Shown here: one piece after another, positions 46,190 through 58,236 of the stretch
Numbering within the stretch: position 1 is the stretch's first letter
How the letters are laid out: every line of letters starts with the position of its first letter
Assembly: GCA_963682025.1 (NCBI GenBank)
Contig: OY821521.1
Location: 163,217,355 to 163,281,354, forward strand
DNA: 64,000 bases
Direction: 5' to 3'
Origin: Cordilura impudica
Taxonomy: Eukaryota; Arthropoda; Insecta; Diptera; Scathophagidae
The notes under the pieces: model-generated
The model's input: the letters and a program-made list of their open reading frames with translations, nothing else
Database searches by the model: none
Told to the model about the DNA's origin: nothing
Made by a program: the position numbers and the translations under genes

Positions 46190-46820
46190 TTCAAAATTTT
46201 AGTGGCATTATCATTAATTTTTTTGCTTTCGGATATGAAAAAGTTCATATTGGATGCTATATTAATATGGGCACTAGGTCGAAAAATGGACCAATCCTGA
46301 CCATATTTGGTAAAGTTACATATATTTTGAAAAAATATATACAAACCAAATTTGAGAAAAATCTGTGCAATATTTTTGTTTTTTGATAGATTTAAGTGAA
46401 GATCGGGAAGCAACTCTATATGGGGCCTATGACTAAGAATTGTCCTATTGGTATTATATTTGGACTACTCATTAATGGATATAATAAACACATACAAATC
46501 CAATTTTACTGAGATCTATATGATAATTTGGATCTTATAGCAATTCATGTCGATTTCATTGGGGTCATTTGTATGGGGACTAGGTCTGAGCATGGACCGA
46601 ATTGCACCAATTTCAACAGCGTTCATCCTATGGCCGACAAAAGCTTATATAGCAAATGTCATCAAAACATATTCATATTTGCGACCTGTAGTTTGATTAC
46701 AAAGTTTACATGGACACACAGAAGGACGGACATCGTTAAATCGACTCAGAATGTGATTCTGAGTCCATCGGTATAATAAAAGATGGGTCTAGGTCAAATA
46801 TTTTTGGTAGTTACCAACAG
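46190..46820 (+). mobile_element. DINE-like family A copy 5, left part
   Basis: Diverged match to family A from the TTTTTTTGCTTTCGGATATG block onwards, including CATGTCGATTTC, GTCTGAGCATGGACCGA and ATATTTTTGGTAGTTACC. It is cut at 46820 by the inverted-repeat element. The missing last 55 bp reappear in the same orientation at 55331-55385. Confidence 0.75.
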
Positions 46821-47327
46821 GGGCCAAATAACCGCATTAGATATCGAGTAAAATCGATCGAAATTCCATATTTTGGTTTTTTACACTGTGCGACAGCCAA
46901 AATCGGGATGGGATGAAACCAACGGGGATAGTTATATCGATCAAAAAAAGTTATATTTGTCCCGGCGTTTCGATGGGTCACGTCTAGGAATCGAGATATA
47001 TCGATTTGAACTTCGTAAGTATCGTATAGGGGAATTTGTCACGTTTTGGGCTCTTTTGTTTGACATAACTCGAAAACTACTAGTCCGATTTTGCTGTAGT
47101 AAATTTAGAAAAATTAAGAATTACAATAGCTTTAATCTACTTCTATACTATTTCTCAACACAATGAACACTTTCGCAGTTATTAATAAATTTATGAAGAA
47201 AAAAAAATAAAAATAAATAAAAATTTTGTAAAATTAAAATTTTGTATTTTTAAAAATCATGCAAAATCCAAATCGGGAAAAAGTGTCAAGTCTTATTACT
47301 TTGGCGTAATGTTACATAAGCTGGGCA
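46821..47327 (+). repeat. long terminal inverted repeat, left
   Basis: Conserved blocks shared with the right repeat: GGGATGGGATGAAACCA (46904), CCCGGCGTTTCG (46960), TCGAGATATATCGATTTGAA (46991), TATCGTATAGGGGAATTT (47020), TTTGACATAACTCGA (47059) and AAAATCC...AAAGTGTC near 47270. A 97-codon frame at 46873-47166 crosses it; the right repeat does not preserve that frame. Confidence 0.8.
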
Positions 47328-47330
47328 CAA

Positions 47331-48492
47331 AATGAGAAATGGATCATGAAAATCGATTTTCGCGTTTCGCTATTATTCACAATTAAGTGAAGGTATATGT
47401 CTAATTTTAAAGTAAAGACTTCTCATTGGAAAAAACGTTGATGACTTTTTTATGATTCTCAGAATTAAAAAAAAAAAGTAATAAACAACAGGTTATTTCA
47501 TTTTTATGATTGCGGTAATAAGCTCAAAAACGGTCATAATGTGCGCAGACGCTGAATTCCTCCTCTTGTTCCTTCATGATACCTACGCCGTGCACAGACA
47601 ATTAAAGGGGAAAAAGGAAAGTGCACTTTTTTATTGATGTGGGATTATTTTTTTACAGAAATTCCACCCACACTTATGAGTGCTCATTATTTGGAAAGTT
47701 TTAAAAAATTTGAATCGAATTTGTATGAGCCCTGGTTTTAGAAAGCTCATTAAGGGAAATATGCTCCCTTAAAAGAAGTGTCCATTCATAAGTAACTGTC
47801 AGTTAAATATGGAAAAACTAGTAGTATATATAGGTGTTCATTGTCGTTTTATGTCATTCAACAAGTGTCTACGAACGCGAAAAGTACGGTTTTTTAAAAG
47901 TGACGAAAAAGTAATAAAAGTATAAAATCGAAATGAGTGCAAATTGTCCAGAAAATCTCAATTTATTTTGTTACATTTGTGACAAAAGAGCTTTTCAACA
48001 AATACTGCATTACTCACTGATCAAGTGGAGCTTGCTTTTAAACTTTATTTTGATTCTGAAATAATTTGCGGCGTTTCGTGGGCCCCAAACAAAATTTGTA
48101 AAACGTGCTACAATGCTCTTAACATGTGGATCCGATGGTAAGTCACAAAATTGAAGTTATCTGACTGATTAAAAACAATAATTTTTTTCCAGATGAAGAC
48201 AGATCCTCATCCGATACAGACTCTGAACAAGTAAGCGAACCACCACGCAAGAAAGTAAAGGGAGCAAACAAACGAAAATAAATTTGTGCGTTCATCGACT
48301 TTTATGATCTATATATTTAATATAATAATCTGATATTTTTAATTTTACGTGTTAATAATAAATTATATATAATAAATATTATCAAAATTCATTGAAACAT
48401 AAAATCAATATTCTTGTCAAAATGAGATACGATTACTTAACTGTGAATAAAAGCGAAACGCTTATATCGATTTTCATAATCTATGTCTCATT
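47331..48492 (+). mobile_element. DNA transposon with 57-bp TIRs carrying a zinc-finger minigene
   Basis: Left repeat 47331-47387 (AATGAGAAATGGATCATGAA...) and right repeat 48436-48492 are inverted copies with about 80 percent identity by eye. Both contain ATGAAAATCGAT and GCGTTTCGCT. The interior encodes one small interrupted gene. The TSD is not clear. The element lies just inside the left long inverted repeat of the larger element. Confidence 0.65.
47933..48282 (+). pseudogene. two-exon zinc-finger minigene (frame-broken)
   Basis: ATG 47933 opens MSANCPENLNLFCYICDKRA. After a frame break near 47997 the next frame reads LLTDQVELAFKLYFDS and then GVSWAPNKICKTCYNALNMW. The C-Y-I-C and later C-K-T-C pairs with W-A-P between them match a cysteine-rich domain found in many TE-linked insect proteins. 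A donor (ATG/GTAAGT, 48138) and an acceptor (TTTTTTTCCAG, ending 48192) bound an intron of 55 bp. Exon 2 reads an acidic/serine stretch then PPRKKVKGANKRK, a likely nuclear localisation signal, and stops at 48280-48282. The finger frame and the exon 2 frame do not join in phase as they stand. It is probably a DNA-binding or accessory protein of the element, now defective. Confidence 0.55.
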
Positions 48493-49016
48493 GCGTTCAT
48501 AGGTTTGTAATGGAAGTGAAATGATGATAAAAATAGTATTTCATAAACTATGAAGTACAAAATTTTAATTATGAGAAGAAGAGAATAAAATTATTAGCAC
48601 AGCGCAGATGCAACCAATAGAGCCAAATCGATGGCCAGATATAAAACACTACCTAAAAGAATATTGTGGCCAAATAACCAAACAATGTTCTTCAAAACAT
48701 GAAAAAAAAATTTAAGAAGAACCCAAACCGAATCATTTTCTCAACCCTTTAGGAAAATACTAGGAGTATTTACTCATACATCTTAAAAGATTTTATTCAT
48801 AATAGTGCAATTACAAGTTATAATAAAAGTACAAGCACATTTATCCAAAATAGTTACAAAACTTAATGTGCAATAATTTATTTGTTAATATTGCTTAAGA
48901 AATTCAATAGAGCTCAGCAAATATATTTATCTATTATATTTTAAATAATTTTTATTTCCGCGATTTTTAAATTTGCACAGGATTAAATACGATTTAATTA
49001 TTTAATTAACTAATGT
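48493..49016. other. AT-rich stretch without a recognised gene
   Basis: Nothing coding or repeated was recognised. Confidence 0.4.
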
Positions 49017-49024
49017 ATATTGGT

Positions 49025-49483
49025 CAAGGTTCAGAAAATACACACACGAAACACACAATGTTCTGTTCAAAAGCAGCCAACACATATCTTTATTTTCATA
49101 TCAATTATGTGCGTTTCAAAATTTTCTACGGTGCCCAACACAACCATGACTGTGTTCGTTTTAATATTTCGTTATTTACACTAACATTTTTGTATCACAT
49201 ACTTTTTGTTTCAATCACACATAAAGCACACATTTTTGAGTGTTGCTTTAATTGATGTTCATGTTCTGGTACGTGTACTGAAAAAAAAACACAGAACATG
49301 TACAATAAACAGGTTCGAGTTCAGTTATATTTTAAGTCGTGTTGTGGCTCGTGTAGTGAGAAAAAACACAACATGTACAATAATTGATATGAAAATAAAA
49401 ATATGTGTGTGTTGGTCTAAGTTATGTTTGTTTACATATATGTACGAGTTTTTTATTCAGTGTGTGTTTTTTTCTGAACTCTG
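49025..49483. mobile_element. hAT-type MITE, simple form
   Basis: Ends CAAGGTTCAGAAAA (49025) and TTTTTTTCTGAACTCTG (49483), flanked by a perfect 8-bp direct repeat ATATTGGT (49017-49024 and 49484-49491). 459 bp with no transposase. Most of it matches parts of 23431-24158. Short frames inside are not genes. Confidence 0.85.
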
Positions 49484-49491
49484 ATATTGGT

Positions 49492-50396
49492 ACACTCGAA
49501 ATCATCATGGAGATCAAAAAGAATGTATTCTTCAATTGAGAATTTAAATAAAAAAAAATAATACATGCCTTTTATATAACTAGAAATAACTTCTATACGG
49601 AACTGTTTTTTTTTTTTTGCTTTTATTTGTTTTTGGTTAATTTACACTACTTTCAAGATATAATTATTCAGATCGATAACTAAAATTCGACAAACTGTTT
49701 TAAAATGTAACAAACATTAATTTTTGTAGAGAATCTATAATTTCGGCCAAACATTGGTGGCATTTATTTTCATAATTAAGGTCAAAAAATGCAAAATTTT
49801 ATATATAAAACCAGTTCTAAATAACCATCATGGAAAATTTCAAATAAAGAATAGAAAATATCCAAAAATTTTAGTTCATGACATTTAAAATTTAATTAAC
49901 ATTATTGTAAGCAAAAAAAAAAAAAAAAACTACAATAAAAAAATGACTTTACGGGAAGAAGCAAAATATAGTTTTGAGAGAATTGTTCACTTTCTTCTTT
50001 TGTTTCTTGTTATAAATTTGGATATATTCTTTCCATTATATAAATACAAAAACAATATCGAGCACTTACTCGCAGAGCGATAGAAGGCCTTCCATAGAGC
50101 TGCTTGATGGAGAGAGAATTTTGTGGACGTCTCCTAGTCGAAATGCGTGTTGTTGTTGATCTTGTATTTGTTAATATTCACCATGATGTTTTTTTTTAAT
50201 TCGTTATGTTTTTAGTTTATATAAAATGCATGCTGGTTTTTTTCGCTTTTAATGATCTCTTGTATTTCTAGCACAGTGGTCTGGGTGATGTTAAACTTTT
50301 GTTAAAATTTAATTAAATTTTCTACAACACAGGAATAACCTGTTTAATTCAAACTTTATATTTCAAAATTAAATATTGTTTTGGTTTGTTTTTTTT
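49492..50396. other. AT-rich stretch without a recognised gene
   Basis: Poly-A/T runs (49608-49618, 49914-49929). A less AT-rich patch at 50060-50160 has no repeat partner I can see. Confidence 0.4.
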
Positions 50397-53285
50397 GATG
50401 TGTAAACATCTATACGCGCAGGGGGGTAAATTTCTATTTCACAATACAATCACAAAAACAGCGTAACTTATATCGGTGTGAGCTGAAGGAGATAACGCTG
50501 TGTGACTTATGATTGTATTGGTGAAAAAATATTTTCAAGAGAAACTGTTCATGGGCAATTACCCAATGCATTCGAAATTGGAATTGTGGTAGGAGAGACA
50601 AACCTAAGTAACTCGTGTTTTTAACACTTTTTTTAATTTTCAAATTAGCTCCATAGACCAAATATTTGATACCATTTTTTCTTTTTAAACATTTTCTTGA
50701 ACACTACCTGACCAACTATTTGTCAAATAGTGTACATATTATTTATTTTACTAGCCGACTGCATTTTGTGGAATTTTTGATGTGTATTTTTATAAATACT
50801 TTATTCCTCAATACTCTATAATTAAGTTTTTATTCACAAACCACAACGATTTATAGAATTCCACCAAAATATTTCTGTATTTTCTTAAGTTTTATTTGAG
50901 TTCTAAAGAAATCTTTTTTTCTGTTTTTATTACGTACGAATGACGATGTAATAATAGAATGCAAGTAAAGATAATGCAAAAGCAGTATTAACTGACATGG
51001 TTGTCTTTGTTGGTACTTTTTTCAATATAGTTAGTTGGCAACGCCTCACACCATATAAACAATTATATGTTAACAACTTTCATTAATAAACATTTTTAGT
51101 AATTATTACTATTAAGCATTAAATTGATTCTTACTAAGCATTAAATTGATATAAATTTGGAATATTTTCCAATAACTAGGATATAATATAAATAAATTTT
51201 GTTAGTTGAAATTTTAATTAAATTTAATTAGTTAATAATAGCTTTAAGTTCCATTGTACATCATAAATCAATTTAACACATGACGACATCTTAATATAAA
51301 ATGCAGTATATAATACCGTCATCCAAGTAAGGAAAAGCGTAGGAAAATCGTATCATAAAAAAATACACTCAAACCTGTTTTTGTGCGAGGGTTAGGGACC
51401 GCATTAAAAAAACTCATACAAAAAAATCAAAAAAAATCATTTGAATTTCAGAAAACATAAATAGAATTTCAGTAAACATCAATATAATTTAAGAAAACAT
51501 CAATTGAATTTCAGAAAACATCAATAGAATTTCAGAAAACATTAATACAATTTCAGAAAACATCATTCTAGTCTCAGAAAACATCATTTGAATTTCAGAA
51601 AACGTAAATAGAATTTCAGAAAACATCAATATATTTTCAGAAAACATCATTCGAGTTTCAGAAAACATCAATTGAATTTCAGAAAACATCAATTGTATTT
51701 CAGAAAACATCAATTGTATTTCAGAAAACATCATTTGAATTTCAGAAAACATAAGTAGAATTTCAGAAAGCATCAATAGCATTTCAGAAAACATCAATTG
51801 TATTTCAGAAACCATCAATATAATTTCAGAAAACTTCATTTGAATTTCAGAAAACATAAATAGAATTTCAGTAAACATCAATATAATTTAAGAAAACATC
51901 AATTGAATTTCAGAAAACATCAATAGAATTTCAGAAAACATTAATACAATTTCAGAAAACATCATTCTAGTCTCAGAAAACATCATTTGAATTTCAGAAA
52001 ACGTAAATAGAATTTCAGAAAACATCAATATATTTTCAGAAAACATCATTCGAGTTTCAGAAAACATCAATTGAATTTCAGAAAACATCAATTGTATTTC
52101 AGAAAACATCAATTGTATTTCAGAAAACATCATTTGAATTTCAGAAAACATAAATAGAATTTCAGAAAGCATCAATAGCATTTCAGAAAACATCAATTGT
52201 ATTTCAGAAACCATCAATATAATTTCAGAAAACATCATTTGAATTTCAGAAAACATAAATAGAATTTCAGAAAACATCAATATAATTTCAGAAAACATCA
52301 TTTGAATTTCAGAAAGCATCAATAGAATTTCAGAAAATATCAATATAATTTCAGAAAACATCATTCGAGTTTCAGAAGACATCATTTGAATTTCAGAAAA
52401 CATAAATAGAATTTCAGAAAACATCAATATAATTTCAGAAAACATCATTCGAGTTTCAGAAAACATCAATTGAATTTCAGAAAACATCAATATAATTTCA
52501 GAAAACATCAATATAATTTCAGAAAACATCATTTGAATTTCAGAAAACATAAATAGAATTTCAGAAAACATCAATATAATTTCAGAAAACATCATTCGAG
52601 TTTCAGAAAACTTCAATTGAATTTAAGAAAATATCAATAGAATTTCAGAAAACATCAATTGTATTTCAGAAAACATCAATTGTATTTCAGAAAACATCAA
52701 TTGTATTTCAGAAAACATCAATTGAATTTCAGAAAACATAAAAAGAATTTCAGAAAACATCAATAGAATTTCAGAAAACATCAATTGTATTTCAGAAAAC
52801 ATCAATTGTATTTCAGAAAACATCAATTGAATTTCAGAAAACATAAAAAGAATTTCAGAAAACATCAATATAATTTCAGAAAACATTCGAGTTTCAGAAA
52901 ACATTATTTGAATTTCAGAAAACATAAATAGAATTTCAGAAAACATCAATATAATTTCAGAAAACATCAATTGTATCTCAGAAAACATCAATTGTATTTC
53001 AGAAAACATCATTTGAATTTCAGAAAACATAATTAGAATTTCAGAAAACATCAATAGAATTTCAAAAAGCATCATTTGAATTGCTGAAAACATTAACTGT
53101 ATTTCAGAAAACATCGATTGAATTTCAGAAAACATCAATTGCATTTCAGAAAACATCAATTGAATTTCAGAAAACAGCATAATCGACTTATTTTTTATGT
53201 ACTGGAATATATGATGTTGATGTTTTCTTTAATTATTAGATGTTTACACATCTCCCTTGTGATCGGACTCACATGATTTTTTTTC
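50397..53285 (-). mobile_element. unclassified repeated element with 21-bp repeats, copy 2
   Basis: Inverted relative of 40136-41590. GATGTGTAAACATCTA occurs at 50397 and, inverted, near 53250. GTGATCGGACTCACAT (53259-53274) and CACAATACAATCACAAAAAC (50440) are the shared edge blocks. This copy is twice as long because its 21-bp array is hugely expanded. Confidence 0.6.
51430..53180 (-). repeat. 21-bp minisatellite array, about 83 units
   Basis: Unit TTTCAGAAAACATCAATTGAA with substitutions at a few positions. The period is 21 bp throughout, so the minus strand reads seven-residue repeats (MFSEIQL) in frames of 185, 242 and 130 codons separated only by TAA changes. A higher-order direct repeat of 399 bp (19 units) covers 51440-51838 and 51839-52237. 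I see no promoter or flanking exon, and treat the frames as non-genic. Confidence 0.9.
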
Positions 53286-54714
53286 ATATATCCTATGTTT
53301 TCAGACCACTGTGAAATCACTTTACACTTTGAAACCAATTTTGTTTTTTTTTATATATATATTTTATTTTATGTATTCTGGTGTAATGTTTTTATAGACG
53401 CAGGTTTTGTTTCATTTTTGTTTTCGCTACACTGTGCAAATAATGAAACGCATGCAATCATTAATTGAAAAATGTTTTTGTTCTGATTATTATAAAGAAT
53501 TGACTTTTCAGTTTTTAGATAAAATCAAAATGAATAATTTTAAAATATGTTTTAGGTTTCTTTTTTTTTTTTGACATTATTGTTTAAGAAATTTCAACTT
53601 TAACATACCGCGAATATGCTTACTATTTTTTTCTTCAACACTTTTATCTTTAATCTACTTTATTTAATAATTTGTTTACTAAAATAATTATTTATAGTTT
53701 TTAATTTTCACTTTGTTGCTAAGTTAGACGCGATCTCCTCTAAATCTTTGTGATACTGGACGAATTCTGATGTCGCAACAAAATGTGGTTAACATCAAAC
53801 CTTGAAAAATGGACAGACGGTATTTTTGTTGTGCTTTGTGTGAGCCTCTGTTTCAGAGAGTTTACTCTTTCTTGATTACTACGAATCTCTTTTCGTTAAC
53901 CAAAAGTAATATGAAGAGGAATTCATACACGGTACTTGTTGACTAAATTAACCTTAAAAAATAGCAACGACCTAGAAGGAATTTTTCAGTTTTATTCAAT
54001 ATAAATTTTTCCAAGAATATTATTGAACATCAAATTACCTATTTAGTTTTCTTCGGTGTAAATTCTATTAATGCCTGGATATCTATGGGATTATAATCTT
54101 TGCCAAGGATTTCTTAAATCTTGTACAATATTCGTTTTCCTTCATTTAAAAAAAATCGGTAGAAATTGAGCCTTAATTTGATTATAATTCCATAAGCAAT
54201 TTTAAGAATTAGAACTTACTGTGATATAAAACGGTGATATTAGATTTAAAGTTCCAAAAATTTAAGTTTAATAACATCTAGTTTTTATATAACTGTAACT
54301 AAATTTAACTTTTCACAATATTAATTAATGATATGAATGGAACCACACTTTACGCAGGAAAGAACGATCGTTTCCTTTTTATTTCACTACTTTAACTTTC
54401 TGAGAACCGCATGTGATTTGGACTTTGGACTTTATGCATTCGGAGTAAGAAGAATTGTAAAAACTTTGGCAGCACTTAATCACCGTGATGTTAAGAAATA
54501 AAAATGGTAATGTAAAACTACTGACTATAATATTGTTAGCAGAATTAATGTAAGTTACTTTCTAATATAATTGATATACGATTAAATATATGCATTGAAT
54601 ATAAAAAACCAACAAGTTGGAAATTGTTAACCAATTAATTGTGTTCAAAAATTTAATTGCCAAACAGCAAGACATTTTCTGTAAAACCGAAAAAAACTAA
54701 GTAAACTAAAACTA
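53286..54714. other. AT-rich stretch without a recognised gene
   Basis: Interior of the large inverted-repeat element. Short frames only, no domain recognised. Confidence 0.45.
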
Positions 54715-55330
54715 CCGATATTGCACATTACAGGTTATGTGACTTTATGTGAAAGTAATAACACGACACTTTTTTCCGTTTTGGATTTTTTACGAATTTA
54801 AAAAAAAAAATAATTTTTTAGGCAAAAAAATATTTTTTTTTCTTCATACATTTAATTATAACTGCGAAACATTTGCTTATGTAGCCAAATGTTATATGAA
54901 AAGATTAAAGGAAATGTAATTATTTATTTTTCAAAATTTGTCTTAACAAAATCGGACTAGTGGTTCTCGAGTTATGTCAAACAAAATAGCCCAAAACGTG
55001 ATAAATTCCCCTATACGATACTTACTAAGTTCAAATCGATATATCTCGATTTCTAAACGTGACCCAGCGAAACGCCGGGACACTTTTTTTGACCGATATA
55101 ACTTTCCCCGGTGGTTTCATCCCATCCCGATCACTTACCCCTTCCATTTGTAGCACAATGATAATTAAAGAAGATGGACAAACATCAGACCTCGTTTCAC
55201 TTTTACTCTTAATTAGGAGCCATAATCCGATAACTGTGACATAGTAAAATTATATTTAGTATTTTACTTTGGAAAATAAAAAAATAATTTCGATCGAAAT
55301 ATTTCGATAACGAATGCGGTGATTTGGCGG
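54715..55330 (-). repeat. long terminal inverted repeat, right
   Basis: Reverse complement of the left repeat. It contains an extra stretch of about 110 bp (about 55140-55255) absent from the left copy. Many substitutions separate the two arms, so they have been apart for some time. Confidence 0.8.
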
Positions 55331-55385
55331 CAGCAGCACAAAGTCATTATACCCGAACCACATAGTGGTATAGAGTGTCAAAAGG
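55331..55385 (+). mobile_element. DINE-like family A copy 5, right end
   Basis: CAGCAGCACAAAGTCATTAT then CCACATAGTGG and TATAGAGTG. It supplies the end missing from the copy at 46190-46820. Confidence 0.7.
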
Positions 55386-55428
55386 TGTAATTTTTTACAC
55401 AGCCGAATTTAACACTGTTACTTGTTTT
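55386..55428 (-). mobile_element. DINE-like family B tag fragment
   Basis: Minus strand AACAAGTAACAGTGTTAAAT followed by TCGGCTGTG. Directly abuts the family A end. Confidence 0.5.
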
Positions 55429-55526
55429 AAGTAGGTTTTATTATTGTTTTTTTTTATAATTTATTTTTACATGCATGTTATTTTTCGTTTTAATAAATTG
55501 TTTATTCTTTTATGAAAAAATGCTTT

Positions 55527-56309
55527 TTATACCCTATACCACTATGTGGTTTGGGTATAATGACTTTGTGCTGCTGTTTGTAACAACCAAAAATATTTGA
55601 CCTAGACCCATCTTTAATTATACCGATCGAATCAGAATCACTTTCTGAGTTGAATTAACAATGTCCGTCCGTCCGTCCGTCCGTCCGTCTGTGTGTCCAT
55701 GTAAAGCTTGTAATCAAACTGCAGGTCGCAAATATGAATGTATTTTGATGAACTTTGGTACATAAGCTTTCGGCCATGGGATGAACGCTATTGAAATTGG
55801 TGAGAATCGGTCCATGCTCAGACCTAGCCCCCATACAAATTTCCCATATGAAATCGACATAAATTGCCATAAGATCCAAATTGTCATATAGATCTTACTC
55901 AAATTGGGTTTGCATGCGTTCATTACATCCATTAATGAGTAGTCCAAAAATGATCGCTTTGATCCCATATAGAGCTGCTTCCCGATCTTCACTTAAATCT
56001 ATTAAAAAACAAAAATATTGCACTGATTCTTCTCAAATTTTGTTTGTACATATTTTTGCAAAATACAAGAGACTTTACCAAACATGATCAGGATCGGTCC
56101 ATTTTCGGACCAAGTCCCTATATAGATATAGCATCCGATATGAACTTTTTCATATCTGCAGCCAAAAAAATTAATAAAAATCCCACTCAAATTTGGTTTT
56201 TGCTTATTTTCTATGTCCAGTTAGTTGGGCCTAAGAGATAGGGTCTCTAAACGCATGGTATAGGGTATCGTATAGTCGGTCTAGACCGACTATAATTTTC
56301 TTACTTGTT
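55527..56309 (-). mobile_element. DINE-1/mini-me-like element, family A copy 4
   Basis: Inverted copy from TTATACCCTATACCACTATG (55527) to the perfect 24-bp palindrome (56270-56293) and TAACAAGTAAGA (minus strand). GTCCGTCC repeats at 55662-55690. Few differences from copies 2 and 3, so recently amplified. Confidence 0.8.
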
Positions 56310-57959
56310 ATTTTTTTATTTTTTTTTTTAACTTAATTTTCTTTTTTTTGGATTTTTTACCTCAAAGTTGAGTTTGAATCGAACTACTTTTAGAGTAAAC
56401 ATATAAATTTTTGGGCAACATTTTTTTATTATTTATTTCATTAAAACTTTTTCCAAATGAACAACGATTGCCTAAATTAAAAAAAATTGCCATAAATAAA
56501 TGTAAATACATATCTAAAAAGAGTTCCAGGCAGATATGATACATTTTTTTTTATTATTTTTTATACCATTGTGCATTTGCTGGTATCTGCCCTGGCACAC
56601 TCAGCATGAGTTTTTAAAGCCAACTACAACAACAGGGAAAAATTGTTAACTAAAGTGTTGTGTTAAAATCTAAGGCACATGCTTTATAATGTAGGCGACC
56701 AAATTCAAATACAAAAAAAAAGTCAAAAAAACCAACAGCAACAACACAAAGACTCAACATTTAGTTGAAGACTACAATAAAGTTGATGGACAAATTTAAA
56801 TATGCAGACAATGTGGATCATTGATCATTTAAGTGGTCGTAGGTAGTTGAGGATATGCTCATACACAACTATACATATAAATTTAGATACTTCTCATGTA
56901 ACGGACGTGTCTCTTTGTTCGAAATAACATTAATAATATCAAAACCATACGAAAATTTTCAAAACAAAGTTACAATTTTTTACTTAAATTCCTGTGAATA
57001 TTGTGCGAAGGCAGCATAACTAATAGAGTTTAGGCCAAGGCAGGAAACTTTCGAAGTAACTCGTTTACTCGTTTGCCTAATTTAGAATCATTCATGATCA
57101 AATTAACGTTTGTTCACAAAAGTAATTTATAGGTTTCGTTTATTATTTGGACATGCGGTTGATAATATTAAAACTAAATCCTGTAGTTGCGCTTTTTCTT
57201 TCTTTCTTATTTTTCTTTATTTCGGTTTAAATTAAATTATTCGTTATATATATTTATGTGCATGTCCAACCAAGAAAATCTCCATAAATTACGCACTTAA
57301 AAATTCCGTTTCCGCTAAGCTGTTGTTTAATGATTTCTAATGGGTTGAGAGATAATTCTAAAGCCGGCTTTAAAAGCAATCAAGGAAATGGAGGTTTAGT
57401 AAGTAGAAATTTTTATTTTTTTAAGATCTACAAAGTTTGTCTGATATCCAATTAAATGTTATCAGATATTTAACTCAAAATTCACAAAAAAATACCAACT
57501 GCCTTAGAGTAGCCCGAGTAAATGCATCTTTTTAAATTTTTTAAATTTCTACATCAAAACTGTTCTTTAAAATTATTAATTATTTTTTTTTTTGGAAAAC
57601 ACTCTTCCTCGAAAGTGGCTGTAACACTTGTAGGCTAATGAAATAAAAAAAAACTGTTAAAACTGTTAATTGGCCTCAAGGTGAGTTTGCAGAATATATG
57701 TTTGTACATACATTTTGGAAAGAAATTCTTCAATAAACTCAAGCTACAAAACTGTTGCTAAAGGCGATAATATACAGCATTCATTTCAGAATAACCACAT
57801 GATGTTTAACAACATATTTAGACAAGAACAAACAAATGCACATATAACACTGTTTCCAATTTTATATAGATATAGGGCTGAGACATTAAAAAAAAAAATT
57901 ATTAAAACCTTTATAAAACACAATTTGAAAGTAAAAAAATATGAAAAAAATATTTGTTT
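56310..57959. other. AT-rich stretch without a recognised gene
   Basis: No domain-bearing frame. Poly-T/A runs only. Confidence 0.45.
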
Positions 57960-58158
57960 AAATAAAAGGTGCACTTAAATAAAATGCACTTATTTAAGAA
58001 AGAGTAGTTTTTGAGATATGGTACTTTCAAGAAAATGTAAGTTTTTTCGAAATGAAAGTTCCTTTTTTAAGAGAAGGTACAGTTTTCAAAAAGGTTTTTT
58101 TTTAAAGGTACTTTTACTATAAAAGGAGCTTTAAGTAAAATCCTTTTGTAAGAAATAG
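57960..58158. repeat. short degenerate AAGGTACTTTT array
   Basis: Same family as 16336-19250. Confidence 0.6.
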
Positions 58159-58236
58159 TACTACTATGTGGTCAGGGTATAATGACTTTGTGCTGATCTT
58201 TGACCTAGATCCATCTTTTGTTATACCGATCGACTC
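58159..58236 (-). mobile_element. DINE-like family A, end fragment
   Basis: CTATGTGGTCAGGGTATAAT, GACTTTGTGCTG, TTTGACCTAGATCCATC and TATACCGATCGA match the end of family A. The sequence changes to LINE at about 58237. Confidence 0.65.

Larger units (their letters stand above)
46821..55330. mobile_element. 8.5-kb element with 500-600 bp terminal inverted repeats
   Basis: The ends are inverted copies: left GCCAAATAACCGCATTAG (46823), right, read inward on the minus strand, GCCAAATCACCGCATTCG. They stay alignable for about 500 bp on the left and 620 bp on the right. A single family A DINE copy is split across the ends, with CAG present on both sides (46818-46820 and 55331-55333), consistent with a 3-bp target-site duplication. 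The termini are uncertain by 2 bp (GG outside each repeat). The interior holds a TIR element with a zinc-finger minigene, a hAT MITE and an element with a 21-bp array, all apparently later insertions or cargo. No transposase, polymerase or integrase frame is visible. Confidence 0.7.

Noticed and set aside
46873..47166. 97-codon frame in the left long inverted repeat as the element's protein
   Set aside because: The matching sequence in the right repeat has indels that break the frame, so it is not under coding constraint by this evidence.
51489..53180. Long minus-strand frames of seven-residue repeats (MFSEIQL) as a repeat protein gene
   Set aside because: The frames exist because the 21-bp unit has no stop. 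The three frames are separated by single-base TAA changes, there is no start context, promoter or flanking exon, and the related array at 40860 reads differently.
51430..53180. CRISPR-like array
   Set aside because: Units are contiguous with no spacers and the DNA is eukaryotic.
46821..55330. Polinton/Maverick identity for the long-TIR element
   Set aside because: No polymerase B, integrase or capsid-type frame is present, the element is short for that group and the duplication appears to be 3 bp rather than 6.
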